Source: Hemileia vastatrix (taxonomy: Eukaryota > Basidiomycota > Pucciniomycetes > Pucciniales > Zaghouaniaceae). From it: 64,000 nucleotides of DNA. This document shows positions 43,906 to 54,060 of the stretch, in pieces; position 1 is the stretch's first letter, and each line of letters begins with the position of its first letter. The stretch spans positions 6,536,501 through 6,600,500 of the forward strand of contig JASXTE010000001.1 of the NCBI GenBank assembly GCA_030280995.1, in the 5' to 3' direction. Below the pieces are notes generated by a model, which worked only from the letters and a program-made list of their open reading frames with translations, ran no database searches and was not told where the DNA came from. A program made the position numbers and the translations under genes.

Positions 43906-44960
43906 TCAAAGGTTGGGAAAGAGTTGGAAGGGAAGATTAAGGGTTCCGAGGCATTTTAAATGAAGAAAAGGGTCTGGGAGAGGTTGAGAGGGGTGAAATG
44001 GGGATCAAAAGAGGTTGGCATACAATGGGGCTGGGAGGATAGCGAAAGGCATGGGGAGGGAAGACAAGCATGTGTTGATAGAATTGAAAGGGATGGAGAT
44101 TGGTGCAAACAGAGTGTGAAAATAGGAGGATGAACTCTGTTCTTCGGGCGAAGAACAGAGTTCACTTCCATAAAATATTAGCTGAAACATAGTTTTCAAT
44201 TCTGTAAAAACAGTTGTAAGTAATAGAAAAAGTCACTGATTTTTTTTATATGTAATCCTTGCTTTACGAGGAGACTTTTGTGACGAAGCAAAGTTTTGAG
44301 TTACCTTTAAAAGAGGATGGCATACAATGGGGCTGGGAGGATAGCGAAAGGCATGGGGAGGGAAGACAAGCATGTGTTGATAGAATTGAAAGGGATGGAG
44401 ATTGGTGCAAACAGAGTGTGAAAATAGGAGGATGAACTCTGTTCTTCGGGCGAAGAACAGAGTTCACTTCCATAAAATATTAGCTGAAACATAGTTTTCA
44501 ATTCTGTAAAAACAGTTGTAAGTAATAGAAAAAGTCACTGATTTTTTTTATATGGAATCCTTGCTTTACGAGGAGACTTTTGTGACGAAGCAGATTTTTG
44601 AGTTACCTTTTGAGATTTGGAATGTCTGGGAGGCATTATGAAACTGGCACATAACAAGAAAAAAGATTAAAAAGTAGAAGAAATAAGTAAAAAAGAATGT
44701 AAACATGCCTGGTCAAAATATTGAAAATGTTGGAGATTGGTGCAAACAGAATGTGAAAATAGGAGGATGAACTCTGTTCTTCGGGCGAAGAACAGAGTTC
44801 ACTTCCATAAAATATTAGCTGAAACATAGTTTTCAATTCTGTAAAAACAGTTGTAAGTAATAGAAAAAGTCACTGATTTTTTGTATATGTAATCCTTGCT
44901 TTACGAGGAGACTTTTGTGACGAAGCAGATTTTTGAGTTACCTTTTGAGATTTGGAATGT
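43906..44960 (-). repeat. Hairpin-module repeats in the right arm of H2b
   Basis: About 300-335-bp direct repeats. Each has a 34-bp hairpin with 16-bp perfect arms (TGAACTCTGTTCTTCG) at 44131-44164, 44433-44466 and 44768-44801, and downstream GCTTTACGAGGAGACTTTTG. On the opposite strand the first unit continues into the pyrimidine-rich flank seen in E-A and E-B. Confidence 0.85.
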
Positions 44961-45669
44961 CTGGGAGGCATTATGAAACTGGCACATAACAAGAAAAAAG
45001 ATTAAAAAGTAGAAGAAATAAGTAAAAAAGAATGTAAACATGCCTGGTCAAAATATTGAAAATGTCAGGAAGGGGTGTGTGCCGAGGATTGATGGGTAGG
45101 TAGCGAGGAAGGTCAGTGTGTCACATGTGACAGGGATGGGGTAAGAAACGAAGGGATGTTTTGTGGCCAAAATGTGGTTGTGAAAAAAAACGGGAAAAAA
45201 GTGCTGATTTGAGGTCATAACTGACACCCTTTTTTGAAATAAGTGACTTTTTTGCAAAATTTAAGTGCTGATTTGTAAGTGCTGATTTGGTTTGAAATCC
45301 GCACTTAATTTAAGTGCGGATTTGCCAGAACTGACACCCCCTAATAAGTAAAAAAGAATGTAAACATGCCTGGTCAAAATATTGAAAATGTCAGGAAGGG
45401 GTGTGTGCCGAGGATTGATGGGTAGGTAGCAAGGAAGGTCAGTGTGTCACATGTGACAGGGATGGGGTAAGAAAGGAAGGGACGTTTTGTGGCCAAAATG
45501 TGGTTGTGAAAAAAAACGGGAAAAAAGTGCTGATTTGAGGTCATAACTGACACCCTTTTTCGAAATAAGTGACTTTTTTGCAAAATTTAAGTGCTGATTT
45601 GTAAGTGCTGATTTGGTTTGAAATCCGCACTTAAGTTAAGTGCGGATTTGCCAGAACTGACACCCCCTA
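44957..45669 (+). repeat. Duplicated right arms of H2b and H2a
   Basis: 45020-45343 (H2b) and 45346-45669 (H2a) are almost identical: AAGTAAAAAAGAATG, CATGCCTGGTCAAAATATTG, CACATGTGACAGGG, GTGCTGATTTGAGGTCATAA, then the TIR. They belong to the two nested elements, not to a tandem duplication. Confidence 0.85.
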
Positions 45670-45672
45670 TTA

Positions 45673-46023
45673 TGTGCAAGAAAGGTTCAGTTTGAAAAGA
45701 AAGAAGAAACACTGGAAAAGGAATATTCAAGAATGATGAAAATTTGGAATCATTCAGTTAGATATTGGGATAAGAGGTGGGCTCATAGATTAAGGAAAAA
45801 TTTGAAAACTGGAGATATGGTCTTGGTGTATAATAGGGGTTTGGAGAGTCAGTGGATAAGAATGTTTGCTGATAGGTGGAATGGGCAATACAGAGTGAGA
45901 GAACAAGTATCTGGTGGTTCAGATGTGTTAGAAGATTTGGATGGAGTTATTTTGAAAAAGAGGGCAGCTGCTGACCAAGTCAAGCGTTTTTATCCTAGAG
46001 GCACTGGGTGTGCCAAAGATTAA
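45673..46023 (+). pseudogene. Integrase C-terminus of G2, resumed
   Basis: Continues from 38609 in frame (CARKVQFEKK...). MKIWNHSVRYWDKRWAHRL, LKTGDMVLVYNRGLESQW, DRWNGQYRVREQV and the C-terminal KRFYPRG are the standard end of a Gypsy integrase with its GPY/F-like module. No stop in this piece up to TAA 46021. Confidence 0.8.
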
Positions 46024-46190
46024 CTCCAAAATGAGGATAAACTGCCAACCATTGTTTTAAGAAGATTAACTCCCAAATGAGGATAAACTACCAACCATTG
46101 ATTTAAGAAGATTTATTCCAAAATAAGGATAATACATATTAATCAAAAAAGAAGATTTACTCCACAAAAGAGTATAAACTAAAAGCTATC
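46024..46190 (+). repeat. Purine-rich repeats after G2 pol
   Basis: Four ~40-bp units: CTCCAAAATGAGGATAAACT(GCCAACCATTG)...AAGAAGATTAA. The same box as in the spacers of G1 and G2. One of them could be the plus-strand primer, but the 3' LTR is 3.7 kb further on. Confidence 0.75.
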
Positions 46191-46999
46191 ATTAAAAATA
46201 AAAATCATTAAAAATTTGAAGTTTGAAAAATTTTATGGTGAAGAACTGTGTTGGAATGTAATTATTTTGGTAGAAGTGTTCAAAGGAGAACCTTCTAAAT
46301 TTAATATTGGCAATTTTGGGGGTAATTGAGGGGCTGGATTCTGTATAAACAATTACCCCACAATGTTTGTTACCAGAATCTCACTTTTTCTAGTTGAATC
46401 CTGGCTTTGTTTTTATTATATAGGTAGTCCTCTAAGACTATTAACTGGATCACTACAATGTCACCATGATTACACTCATTTGAAGCCAGATTCAAGGAAT
46501 TTATTTTATGTTTTATTTTTGATTAAAGAAATTTCTTTATTTTATATGTTTAAATTTTATTTTAATTTCATTTTCAATTTTATTAAAAGTTAATTTTCTC
46601 AGGGATAATAATCACTGGTGGTCCTTAATTGTTTTTACTAATTGAAGGGAGCCCACCCAGTGATCATTTCAATTTTTGTTCATTATGATTTACAAAAATC
46701 TTTAAAAATTATTTATCTTTATTTTTAATCTCTTTCTTGTGTATCCCACATCAAGGTGCACTTGGATATGGGTATGATTTCAGGGCTAGGGCTCATCAAA
46801 TGGCTTTGGGTCATCTTTAAAAATAAATTTTATTTAATTTTAATTTTTAAATTTATAATTATATATTTTCTATTTCAAAGTTCTTTAACTTTACAATTTT
46901 ATTTCATGTTGTTTAAGATATATATATATATATATATATGAATAAAAAAATAAAAAAATAAAAAAAATTAAATAAGTATAAAAAAATTGTATGTTTTAC
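46191..46999. other. AT-rich non-coding part of G2
   Basis: No gene recognised. Contains a short (TA)n run at about 46918-46940. Confidence 0.5.
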
Positions 47000-48153
47000 A
47001 ATTATATATATATTTAGTTTTTTTAGTTTCTTTGAAATTTCTAGCAGGAGCCTGAAGAACTAAAGAAGTTTTTCTTTTGATGAGGTGAGCACAGTAAATT
47101 CTCAGGAGAGGCTCTAGTGAATCTTTAAATCTCTTAAAATTGACAACGTTGTTTATGGTCAAGCCAAGTGGCCATTTTAAAGTCAAATTTCAAAACTTTC
47201 TCTCTTGCAAATACATTGGCACAATCTTTTGGCAGATATTCTTTATAATGAGCCAAGTTAAGGTTTAAAATTGAATAAAGTTGTTGAGCAACTTAATTAA
47301 ATTTCACAATAGCTGAAGTGGGTTCTGGATCAGGGATATAACAAGTAGACAGAGAATAATAAGATCAAGAAGAATCTAGATCAAGTCATCAATAAAAGTC
47401 AAGATATAGATTAAGAGCAGAATGAAAGTTTTAATTACTTACTACAGTCAACTGTTTTTAGCTAAAGATTTAAAGGTAGGCTTGGTAGAGATTTTTCTTC
47501 AAGAAGGGAAGAGTAGGGATTATTACTTTTGTGATAAGAAGGAAGTTTTAGGATAGTTAGAAAGTCTCTTAGGGGAGCAGGAATAGGTTATCCATTAACT
47601 GTAGGAATATTTCTTTTCTTGGGGCTTATTTATGAAGGACTGGGAGATCTGGGTCTCTTTGAATAAGAAAAAGAAGAAGGACAATAGGGGCTACTAAATT
47701 CAGGATGAGGAGGAAAATTAGAAGAAGAAACATCCAGAACTGATTTAGGTGTATTTAACATTGCTTTTGGAGCAGTAGGAGTTCTAGGGATGGCAGAAGA
47801 GAGTCTTGATTGGAGATATGGAGCAGCATGAAGAACAGATGGAGGTGGACCCAGAGACTCTGAGTCAGATGGAATATTAAAAAAGGCTGATGGTGCTAAA
47901 GGAGTAAGAATTTTAGGGGTGGATGATTTAGGAGATGGAGTAGAAGGGTTGCAATGGGAGGCAAAGCTGGTGGCATGAAGAGGGAATGAGCCATATTTGA
48001 GGCCAGAGCATTTTATCTTCTTTTCAAAGCAGTTGGAACAAGCACTTTTTTAGGTGTATCTTTTCTGGTTATAAGTGTAGGTGCACTCTTCATGGGTAAA
48101 GGAATAGTAATCACAGACTTGGTTTCTAGAGGAAGTGAAGTTGGAAGGAGTCA
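47000..48153 (-). pseudogene. Minus-strand Cys-rich gene B in G2
   Basis: ATG at about 48153 (MTPSNFTSSRNQ). N-terminal Cys/His motif: VCDYYSFTHEECTYTYNQK, a TAA, then ACSNCFEKKIKCSGLKYGS. Then a Pro/Ser-rich linker (SSTPKILTPLAPS, GPPPSVLHAAPYL) to TGA about 47620. Further down, an acidic start (PDPEPTSAIVKF) and a C-terminal domain HYKEYLPKDCANVF, KFDFKMATWLDHKQR to about 47165. It has the same plan as gene A (49926-49105). I do not recognise the family. Antisense to the retroelement, between pol and 3' LTR. It might be an antisense accessory gene of the element or captured sequence. Broken by at least three stops. Confidence 0.5.
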
Positions 48154-49100
48154 TCTTTAAAATTGGATAATTAGGATGAAAAGGATAACCTAGATGGGAG
48201 AAAAGGGAATGGAGAAAAAGGATAGTGGAAAAAATGGGCTCAAGGACAGTAGTAGGCAGTTAGAATTGATGGAATGTTTGGGTCCTCCATGAACTTAAAC
48301 TGGCAAAATTTCAATCATTGGTCCCCATGACCTTAAGCTGGAAAATTAATTTCTCTACAGTCCACCAAGACTATAAACTGGAAATCAATTAAAAATTTGG
48401 TTTTTAATGATTTTAGAAGCAATTTTTAATCTAGTTAGATATTAAATTCAATCATTTTTAATTTATCACTGGTTCATCAGTACTCAAACTGGTACTCACT
48501 CATTAGGACAACCCAGTCATTGATTGAAACAATGCAACTAACTTTAGGAAATGAAGATGTCACTAAATAGATTTATTTTAGGATTAAAGAAAGATGGAGA
48601 TTTTAAAAGGTTATTGGTGGAGATTTTTAAAAAGGCTGAAAATGAAGGTGCTAAGAAAGTCTGGAAAAAATATTAATTCTGATAAAATTTAGGAGGGATT
48701 CACAGGGTTGGAAATTTATTTGAATGTTGTGATGCTGAATCATTGAAGATGGATAGGAGTTGGAATTTAGTGGGTCTTGTTGGTAGAATATTTAGGTGGA
48801 AGCTTGGAGGACCTTATGGTGATAGTGGAATCAAAACTATTTGGCTCATTAGGGAGGCCTGCTCTCTCATACTGTGATAAAAAGTAGAGACTGGTAGAGG
48901 GGAGTCTGAAGGGATTTAAACCTTGCTCTCAGTAGTGGAATCATCACAAGGCAAATACCATCAATTAAAAGTTTATTTCAAATATGATAATTAAAAGGCA
49001 ATTAAAAGGAATAAAAGAAACCAGACAACAACATTTATCAGCATCAAAAAGAATTAAAGTATTAAGTTTTAAAGAAGAGAAGACAATCAAAATAAATAAT
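48154..49100. other. Intergenic part of G2 with purine-box relics
   Basis: Three degenerate boxes, TCCATGAACTTAAACTGG (about 48277), CCCATGACCTTAAGCTGG (about 48342) and CCAAGACTATAAACTGG (about 48364), resemble the box at 46024. Remaining sequence has no clear coding sense. Confidence 0.45.
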
Positions 49101-49104
49101 CCCT

Positions 49105-49926
49105 TTAAAATCTTTCAACATCATAATCAAAGCTTTGCATTGAAATTCTTCTCTTCATTATATCTTCTGTACTATTAGCAGGAGTTTCCTGAAAATATGT
49201 TAAAAAGTTATGCTTCATATCATCAAAAAAATAAAGGAAGAGATATCTATGAAACTTAGGATAGTGATTAATATATTCATTCTGCACCTGGCCAACATCA
49301 TCTGTATTGGTGATTTCAAAAGCTTAAGTAAAAATTAGGAGTTGGAAGAGATAGTAGTTGGATTTGAAATTAGTAGGAGTTTTATTTAAATTAAATTAAA
49401 GGACAAACTTTTAGAGCCAGGAAATAAGGTTTCATCAAATTCAAAGTCTTTTACTGGCAAAATAAGATTAGGATCTTGAGATGGAGGAGGAAGCACAGGA
49501 TTAGGTTTTTTAGATGAAAAAGCTGTTTTGGCCTTTATATTGAAAAAGAAGGTGGAAATTTTGGATAGTCTCTTTTTAGGTATTGTTGGATCAGGAAGGG
49601 CAGCTGGTCCAGTAGATACTTTAGTTCTGGAAGGAATATTTGGACAATTACACTTGATTTTATTAAGCCTGAAAAGATCATAGGCAGTTCTTCTAGGAAG
49701 ACTAGGGTTAGAAACCAGACAAGATACATGGTGTTTGGCACATAGTTCACAAGAAATGGTAAGGTTTTTTAATGAAATGCTGATGATGATATTGATTTTA
49801 AGATAAAGTGAAACTTTTTCAGGAGTAGTTGGAGTAGTTTTTTGAAGTGGATGAAGAGAAGATGAATATGTGATTGGTCAATTATGCAAATTTAAAGAAT
49901 GGGGACATTCTTCATTTTAGGGAGGA
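49105..49926 (-). pseudogene. Minus-strand Cys-rich gene A in G2
   Basis: Upstream neighbour and apparent paralogue of gene B. Begins beside the 3' LTR. Readable: EECPHSLNLHN, stop, then TISCELCAKHHVSCLVSN, RLNKIKCNCPN, a Pro/Lys linker (GPAALPDPTIPKK, NPVLPPPSQDPN), an acidic DFEFDETLFPGS, a frameshift, and a C-terminal domain YINHYPKFHRYLFLYF, MKHNFLTYF. The shared plan with B is H-EEC, C-x2-C-x5-C, Pro-rich linker, then a Tyr/Phe/Lys-rich end. Function unknown; several stops. Confidence 0.45.
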
Positions 49927-51006
49927 TGTGGAAGCCTAAAGTTTGGTATGGAACTAAGGTTTATTAAAAAAGGGTTTTTTGGAGTTGATTATAAAGATTG
50001 GAAAAGCCAATCTACTTTTATGATGATTTACATTTGAAAGAATGGGTGTTAAATATGGTTTAAATGGGTTAATTTTACAAGTTAAGGGGAAAAAATTAAT
50101 TAATGGGCAGAAAATGCAAGTATAGGTTTAAAGGTGTATGAAAATTAAGGTCAGAAGTCTCAAGAACAATTAGGAATTTTTGGGGAATTTTTATTAGTTT
50201 TCTTCTATTGTTTAAAATTTTTTTATAAAGTATTTTGGATTATTTTTGATTTTTCATGCTTTACTATACTTTGATGATTTTTTATTATATGAATAAGGCT
50301 GCTCATACTACAAAAAAATTTTGGGATTATAAAGGAGAAGTATCGCTATCATCTGTAATTTCTGTGGACTTTTTATTAGTGTTTAAAGTCTTTAATTGAT
50401 TCCAGAAGTCCTTACAAGCTCCAGAATTCTCCAGCTGGGGAAAATAAAGCATATGATATACTATGCATATAAAGCTTTTAGACTCAAATTTACAGGAGGA
50501 TAATACATTATCAGACATCTTAACATACAAAAATCATCTAACATTTCATATTAACAACCACATTATTATTTTACATAACAAAATATAAAATTGTAATACC
50601 CTTATAAATAAACACTTTTACATAACACTTTTTAAATTTACTCAAGAATTCATAAATATATATTTACAGGGTACTATAATAAAGGTCTCAACTTCAGAGA
50701 ATTAATTTTAACAACTATTTCCAGTAAAAAATAAAAGCTTCATAAAAACATATTATTCAATAATTTAAATAACTTTTCTGAATACAGCTTCACTGTTGTA
50801 TATCATTCCCTCATTACAAAGAATACTGATTCTTCATCTCAAAACCATTAATATCAAATAGTTTATTGGTAATTTCATATCAAGTAGAGGTTTTAACTTA
50901 GTTAATTGTGGACTCTTTATTTACATAAAGGGACAGGGTTTTCTTTGGTTTATCCAACTCCCTTGGATTCTGCTTACAGAAAGGCAACTGTAAGAGTCTA
51001 TCTACA
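49927..51006 (+). repeat. 3' LTR of G2 (1080 bp)
   Basis: TGTGGAAGCCTAAAG...GTCTATCTACA. Uninterrupted, so it gives the empty site for H1 (CTCATTACAAAG at about 50812). Shorter than the 5' LTR at the length-variable site (about 50400-50430). Confidence 0.88.
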
Positions 51007-51260
51007 CTGTGTCCAATCCATCCTCAACTAGTTTGTTGACCTCTTCATCTGGAGCCACTGGTCTCTTCCCTTGCTTCAGACTGGCTATCCAACCGGAGAT
51101 TTCCTTCTTCTCCTCCTGATCCAATATATCCCCATTGCCATCCACCACCAAATCATTTTCAATGGGTACCTCACAAATATCTTTGATGATTGCTTAATAT
51201 TTTGAAATTAACCAAAATTTTGTTGTTGTGAATTGACCTTCAATGGCTGAGTTCTTTTCC
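51007..51260 (-). pseudogene. 5' part of the unidentified gene split by G2
   Basis: Minus strand: AIIKDICEVPIENDLVVDGN, GDILDQEEKKEISGWIASLK, GKRPVAPDEEVNKLVEDGLD up to 51007, in the same orientation as 24916-24480. The two halves share an acidic, Val/Glu-rich style and join across the G2 insertion. No start codon identified; upstream sequence (to 51440) has stops. Confidence 0.5.
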
Positions 51261-51540
51261 TGAGCATCACATGCTACTCAACACCATTGACAAAACTTGC
51301 ACCTCTTGCAAGGGCCTTGGGAAATAGTGCTCTCCACACAAAAAAGATCCATAGAAATTTAGGGTGTGCATACTATCTTGAATTGGCATGTGGGAATCCA
51401 GCCATCAGCTCAGGGATAAGGAGGAGTAGGGGTGGGGTTGTTATCATCATTTATGGTAAATATATAAAATTAAAATTATTTTCAAACTCTAGTAAAAAAA
51501 TTTTTTCAAGAAGAAGGAAATGAAGAAAAAAAGTTAAGGA
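51261..51540. other. No recognisable feature
   Basis: Short open stretches only; no motif or homology seen. Confidence 0.4.
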
Positions 51541-51817
51541 AGAGTTCTCATGCTCAACAGAGCTCCTGTTTTATATCTGTGAATCTGTCATGCAGCATGT
51601 GACACTCAAAGCAAAATTCAATCTTTTAATCCATACTTGAAGTGCAGAAAGAAATATCTACCTAGTAACTTCTTTTCACCTTTGATTTCTTGATTCAAAT
51701 ACACTAGCAACTGGGCTATCTAAAACTTAGATTTAAAATAGTCAATTATTTGCTTATACTTTTCAACTTTATGAAAATGCACGGTTTATTAGTTCTCTGA
51801 TAAATAGTATAGCTTTA
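51541..51817 (+). repeat. Fragment of the G3 LTR-like repeat
   Basis: Aligns with 15450-15700 (CAATCTTTTAATCCATA, CTACCTAGTA, GATTCAAATACA, AAATAGTATAG) and is cut by E-B at 51818. Confidence 0.7.
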
Positions 51818-53690
51818 ACCACACAATATTTGGGGGGGATTTGCTAGCAAGTCTTCAACTTGAAGTCAGATGGAAATAAGATGGAACTCAGACTGAAGTA
51901 ATACAAAACTTTCACTTGAAGTATCACACAAATAATAATGGATCTATATTGAAAACATAGTGAAAGTGTGAGGATAACTGAATGGAAGCCAGAAAAAATT
52001 GTTCCATGAGTATACTCAATGCACAGTATTTTTTGAAGCAACTTATTTAAATAATACTTTATTAAATTAAGTTTATCAATAAAAATCAATTGATAATATC
52101 ACAATTCTTAAATACAATAATTTTATTAAAAACTTTCAGATTACATAAAAAAAATCAATGACTTTTTCTATTACCTACAACTGTTTTTACAGAATTGAAA
52201 ACTATGTTTGAGCTGATATTTTTTGGAAGTGAGCTCTGTTTTTTACCCAAAGAACAGAGTTTATCCTCCTATTTTCACACTCTGTTTGCACTAATCCCAA
52301 TCCCTTTCAATTCTATCAACACATGCTTGTCTTCCCTCCCCACCCCTTTTGCTATCCTCCCAGCCCCATTGTATGCCATCCTCTTTTGATCCCCATTTCA
52401 CCCCTCTCAACCTCTCCCTGACCCTTTTCTTCATTCAAAATGCCTCGGAACCCTTAATCTTCCCTTCCAACACTTTCCCAACCTTTTCCCTGCCCCATAT
52501 ACCCTTCCTCATCCCTCTCTCCAGCCTCCCCAACCCTTGTAGCCCCATTCTTCCCCTTTACCTCGCCTCCAAAATCCTTGAACCCCAATTTCCTCCTTTT
52601 CAACTCAGTCCCTATTTCTGTATATAAAAATAAAGTGTTAGGGAGAAATGGGGAGGTAAGAAAACTGGAAGGAGAGGATTGGAGAGGGGTAGAGAGGTGT
52701 GGAGAGGGAGAGGCAAAAGTGGATAGGGGTTGAAAATTATGACAAAGGGAGTGAAAAGGTTGGGGAGAAAGATGAGGTGAGGATAAAGAAATATTTCAAA
52801 AGGAAAAGAGTGGGGTATTATTGAGAGGGAGTATAAAAAGAAAATAAAAGAAGATAGTAATACAAAATACATATACAAAAAATATAAAATATGTTACAAA
52901 GAGTAGGAACAGAAATTTGTTGAATCCTAAAAATCCACAACTCCTATACTGTTATTCTCTTCATTTACTTAAATGAATTAAAAATCTACATTTTAATATT
53001 ATGAAAATTTTGAAGAAGAGAGGAAATTAATTTTAATAAATATTAGTATAAATTTTTTTTATTTAATAGTGAAATATAGTATGTCAATTGAATTTGAAAA
53101 TTATATGTCTAAGTAAAGTCTTTGTAACATCATTTTTAAGATTTTTGCACCTTCTTTAGATATTTTAATGATTTAAAATACTCAATATTATCTAGTCATA
53201 AAATAAGTATATAATTTTTTCAATTCTTGAAAATAATACAATAAATAATATAAATGCACAAAATAATCTTTCATGAACAAATTGACATATTTCAAATTTC
53301 AGTTTATCCATGTATTTCTGGCCAAAGAAACTTATATAATTATGTCAGATGGTATCTTTCCAGATCTAAACATTGGTGTTATTTTTTTTTAATTTCAAAG
53401 AAACTGCTTAAATAGTTTAAAATTTGTATTTTTCTGATTAATTTGAGTGTGGTCTGCACTGTATTAAAATTTCTATAAAAAAATCTCATTCTTCATATCT
53501 CAAGATTTGTTCAAAGTAGTATTACCTATGCTTCATTCAATGTTCAAGTTGTATTCATATTGAGTTCTCCAGAATGTCAATATTTTTTCTTGGTGGTTTC
53601 ATTACTAATTCAATGTGGGCTCAAAAAGATATGAATTAGGTTTCAAGGTTGCGGACTTGCTAGCAAGTCCGCTTCCCATATTGCATGGTG
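51818..53690. mobile_element. TIR element E-B (1.87 kb)
   Basis: Left ACCACACAATATTTGG...TTTGCTAGCAAGT; right end (reverse complement) CACCATGCAATATGGG...CTTGCTAGCAAGT. A perfect 22-bp palindrome GCGGACTTGCT/AGCAAGTCCGC at 53651-53672. It interrupts the repeat matching 15450-15700. Subterminal GGAACTCAGA-like motifs on the left. No transposase. Homologous along its length to E-A. Confidence 0.75.
52190..52830 (+). repeat. Hairpin module and pyrimidine/purine switch in E-B
   Basis: Hairpin 52230-52263 (degraded arms), pyrimidine-rich 52265-52610, purine-rich 52630-52820. Orthologous to 12124-12745. Confidence 0.75.
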
Positions 53691-54060
53691 TTACTCTCTT
53701 AAAACATTTATCATATTAATTATTTTATTAATATTTATTACTTTAGTATTTACATCTCCATAATTCTAAGATTTTAAAATATAATAATAATTATAAAAAC
53801 ATTTATACCTCTTTTCAAATTGAGTAAAATAAATAAAAGATAAATTATATGTACTTTTGACTCTGAGACCCAAAATCCACCTATCACTGCCATTGGACCT
53901 CTGTTAAAAGTCTTCTAGACAACCAGAACCCTTCAACACTTACCATGGATGGTGTAGACTGTTCTAAAGTACTAAGCAGTAGACACAATGTGAGATGGGT
54001 TGGTTCTTCTTTTTAATTTCTAAAAGAAGCGCCTGCCACTCTTATTTTAAAGACAGTGTA
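53691..54060. other. AT-rich sequence resembling the end of the G4 LTR
   Basis: TTTAGTATTTACA, CATAATTCTAA, ACCTCTTNNNAATTGAGTAAAA at 53745-53830 parallels 10845-10925 of the G4 LTR. No complete LTR found. Confidence 0.35.

Larger units (their letters stand above)
42187..45343. mobile_element. PIF/Harbinger element H2b (3157 bp) nested in H2a
   Basis: GGGGGTGTCAGTTCTGG to CCAGAACTGACACCCCC (then TA), flanked by ATA at 42184-42186 and 45344-45346. The interrupted sequence (AGTAGAAGAAATAAGTAAAAAAG) is found uninterrupted inside H2b itself at about 44676 and 45012, so H2b went into the right arm of a close relative. Content: transposase, leader remnant of the TET gene, hairpin modules, right arm. 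Confidence 0.88.
38814..45669. mobile_element. PIF/Harbinger element H2a (contains H2b)
   Basis: Ends GGGGGTGTCAGTTCTGG (38814) and CCAGAACTGACACCCCC (to 45667, then TA). TTA at 38811-38813 and 45670-45672. Content: subterminal palindrome, transposase exon 1 (cut at about 39732), TET module (39740-42060) inverted relative to the transposase, right arm, H2b, right arm continued. A different subfamily from H1 (GTGTCAG ends rather than GTATCAATG). Confidence 0.85.
24917..51006 (+). mobile_element. Ty3/Gypsy element G2 with four nested insertions
   Basis: 5' LTR 24917-25827 plus 31909-32098, PBS 32103, gag, PR, spacer, RT, RNase H, integrase (37867-38609 plus 45673-46023), purine repeats, two minus-strand genes, 3' LTR 49927-51006. 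Removing H1 (25828-31905 with one TTA) restores an LTR like the 3' one. Removing 38610-45672 restores the integrase frame across GAATTATTA/TGTGCAAG. Flanks ACTGG (24912) and ACTGT (51005) are a possible imperfect target duplication. About 13 kb without the inserts. Confidence 0.85.

Noticed and set aside
43956..44836. Minus-strand Ser/Pro/Leu-rich frames repeated three times
   Set aside because: They follow the hairpin-module repeat and have no conserved protein features.
46918..46940. (TA)n run as a structural element
   Set aside because: Ordinary short microsatellite in AT-rich sequence.
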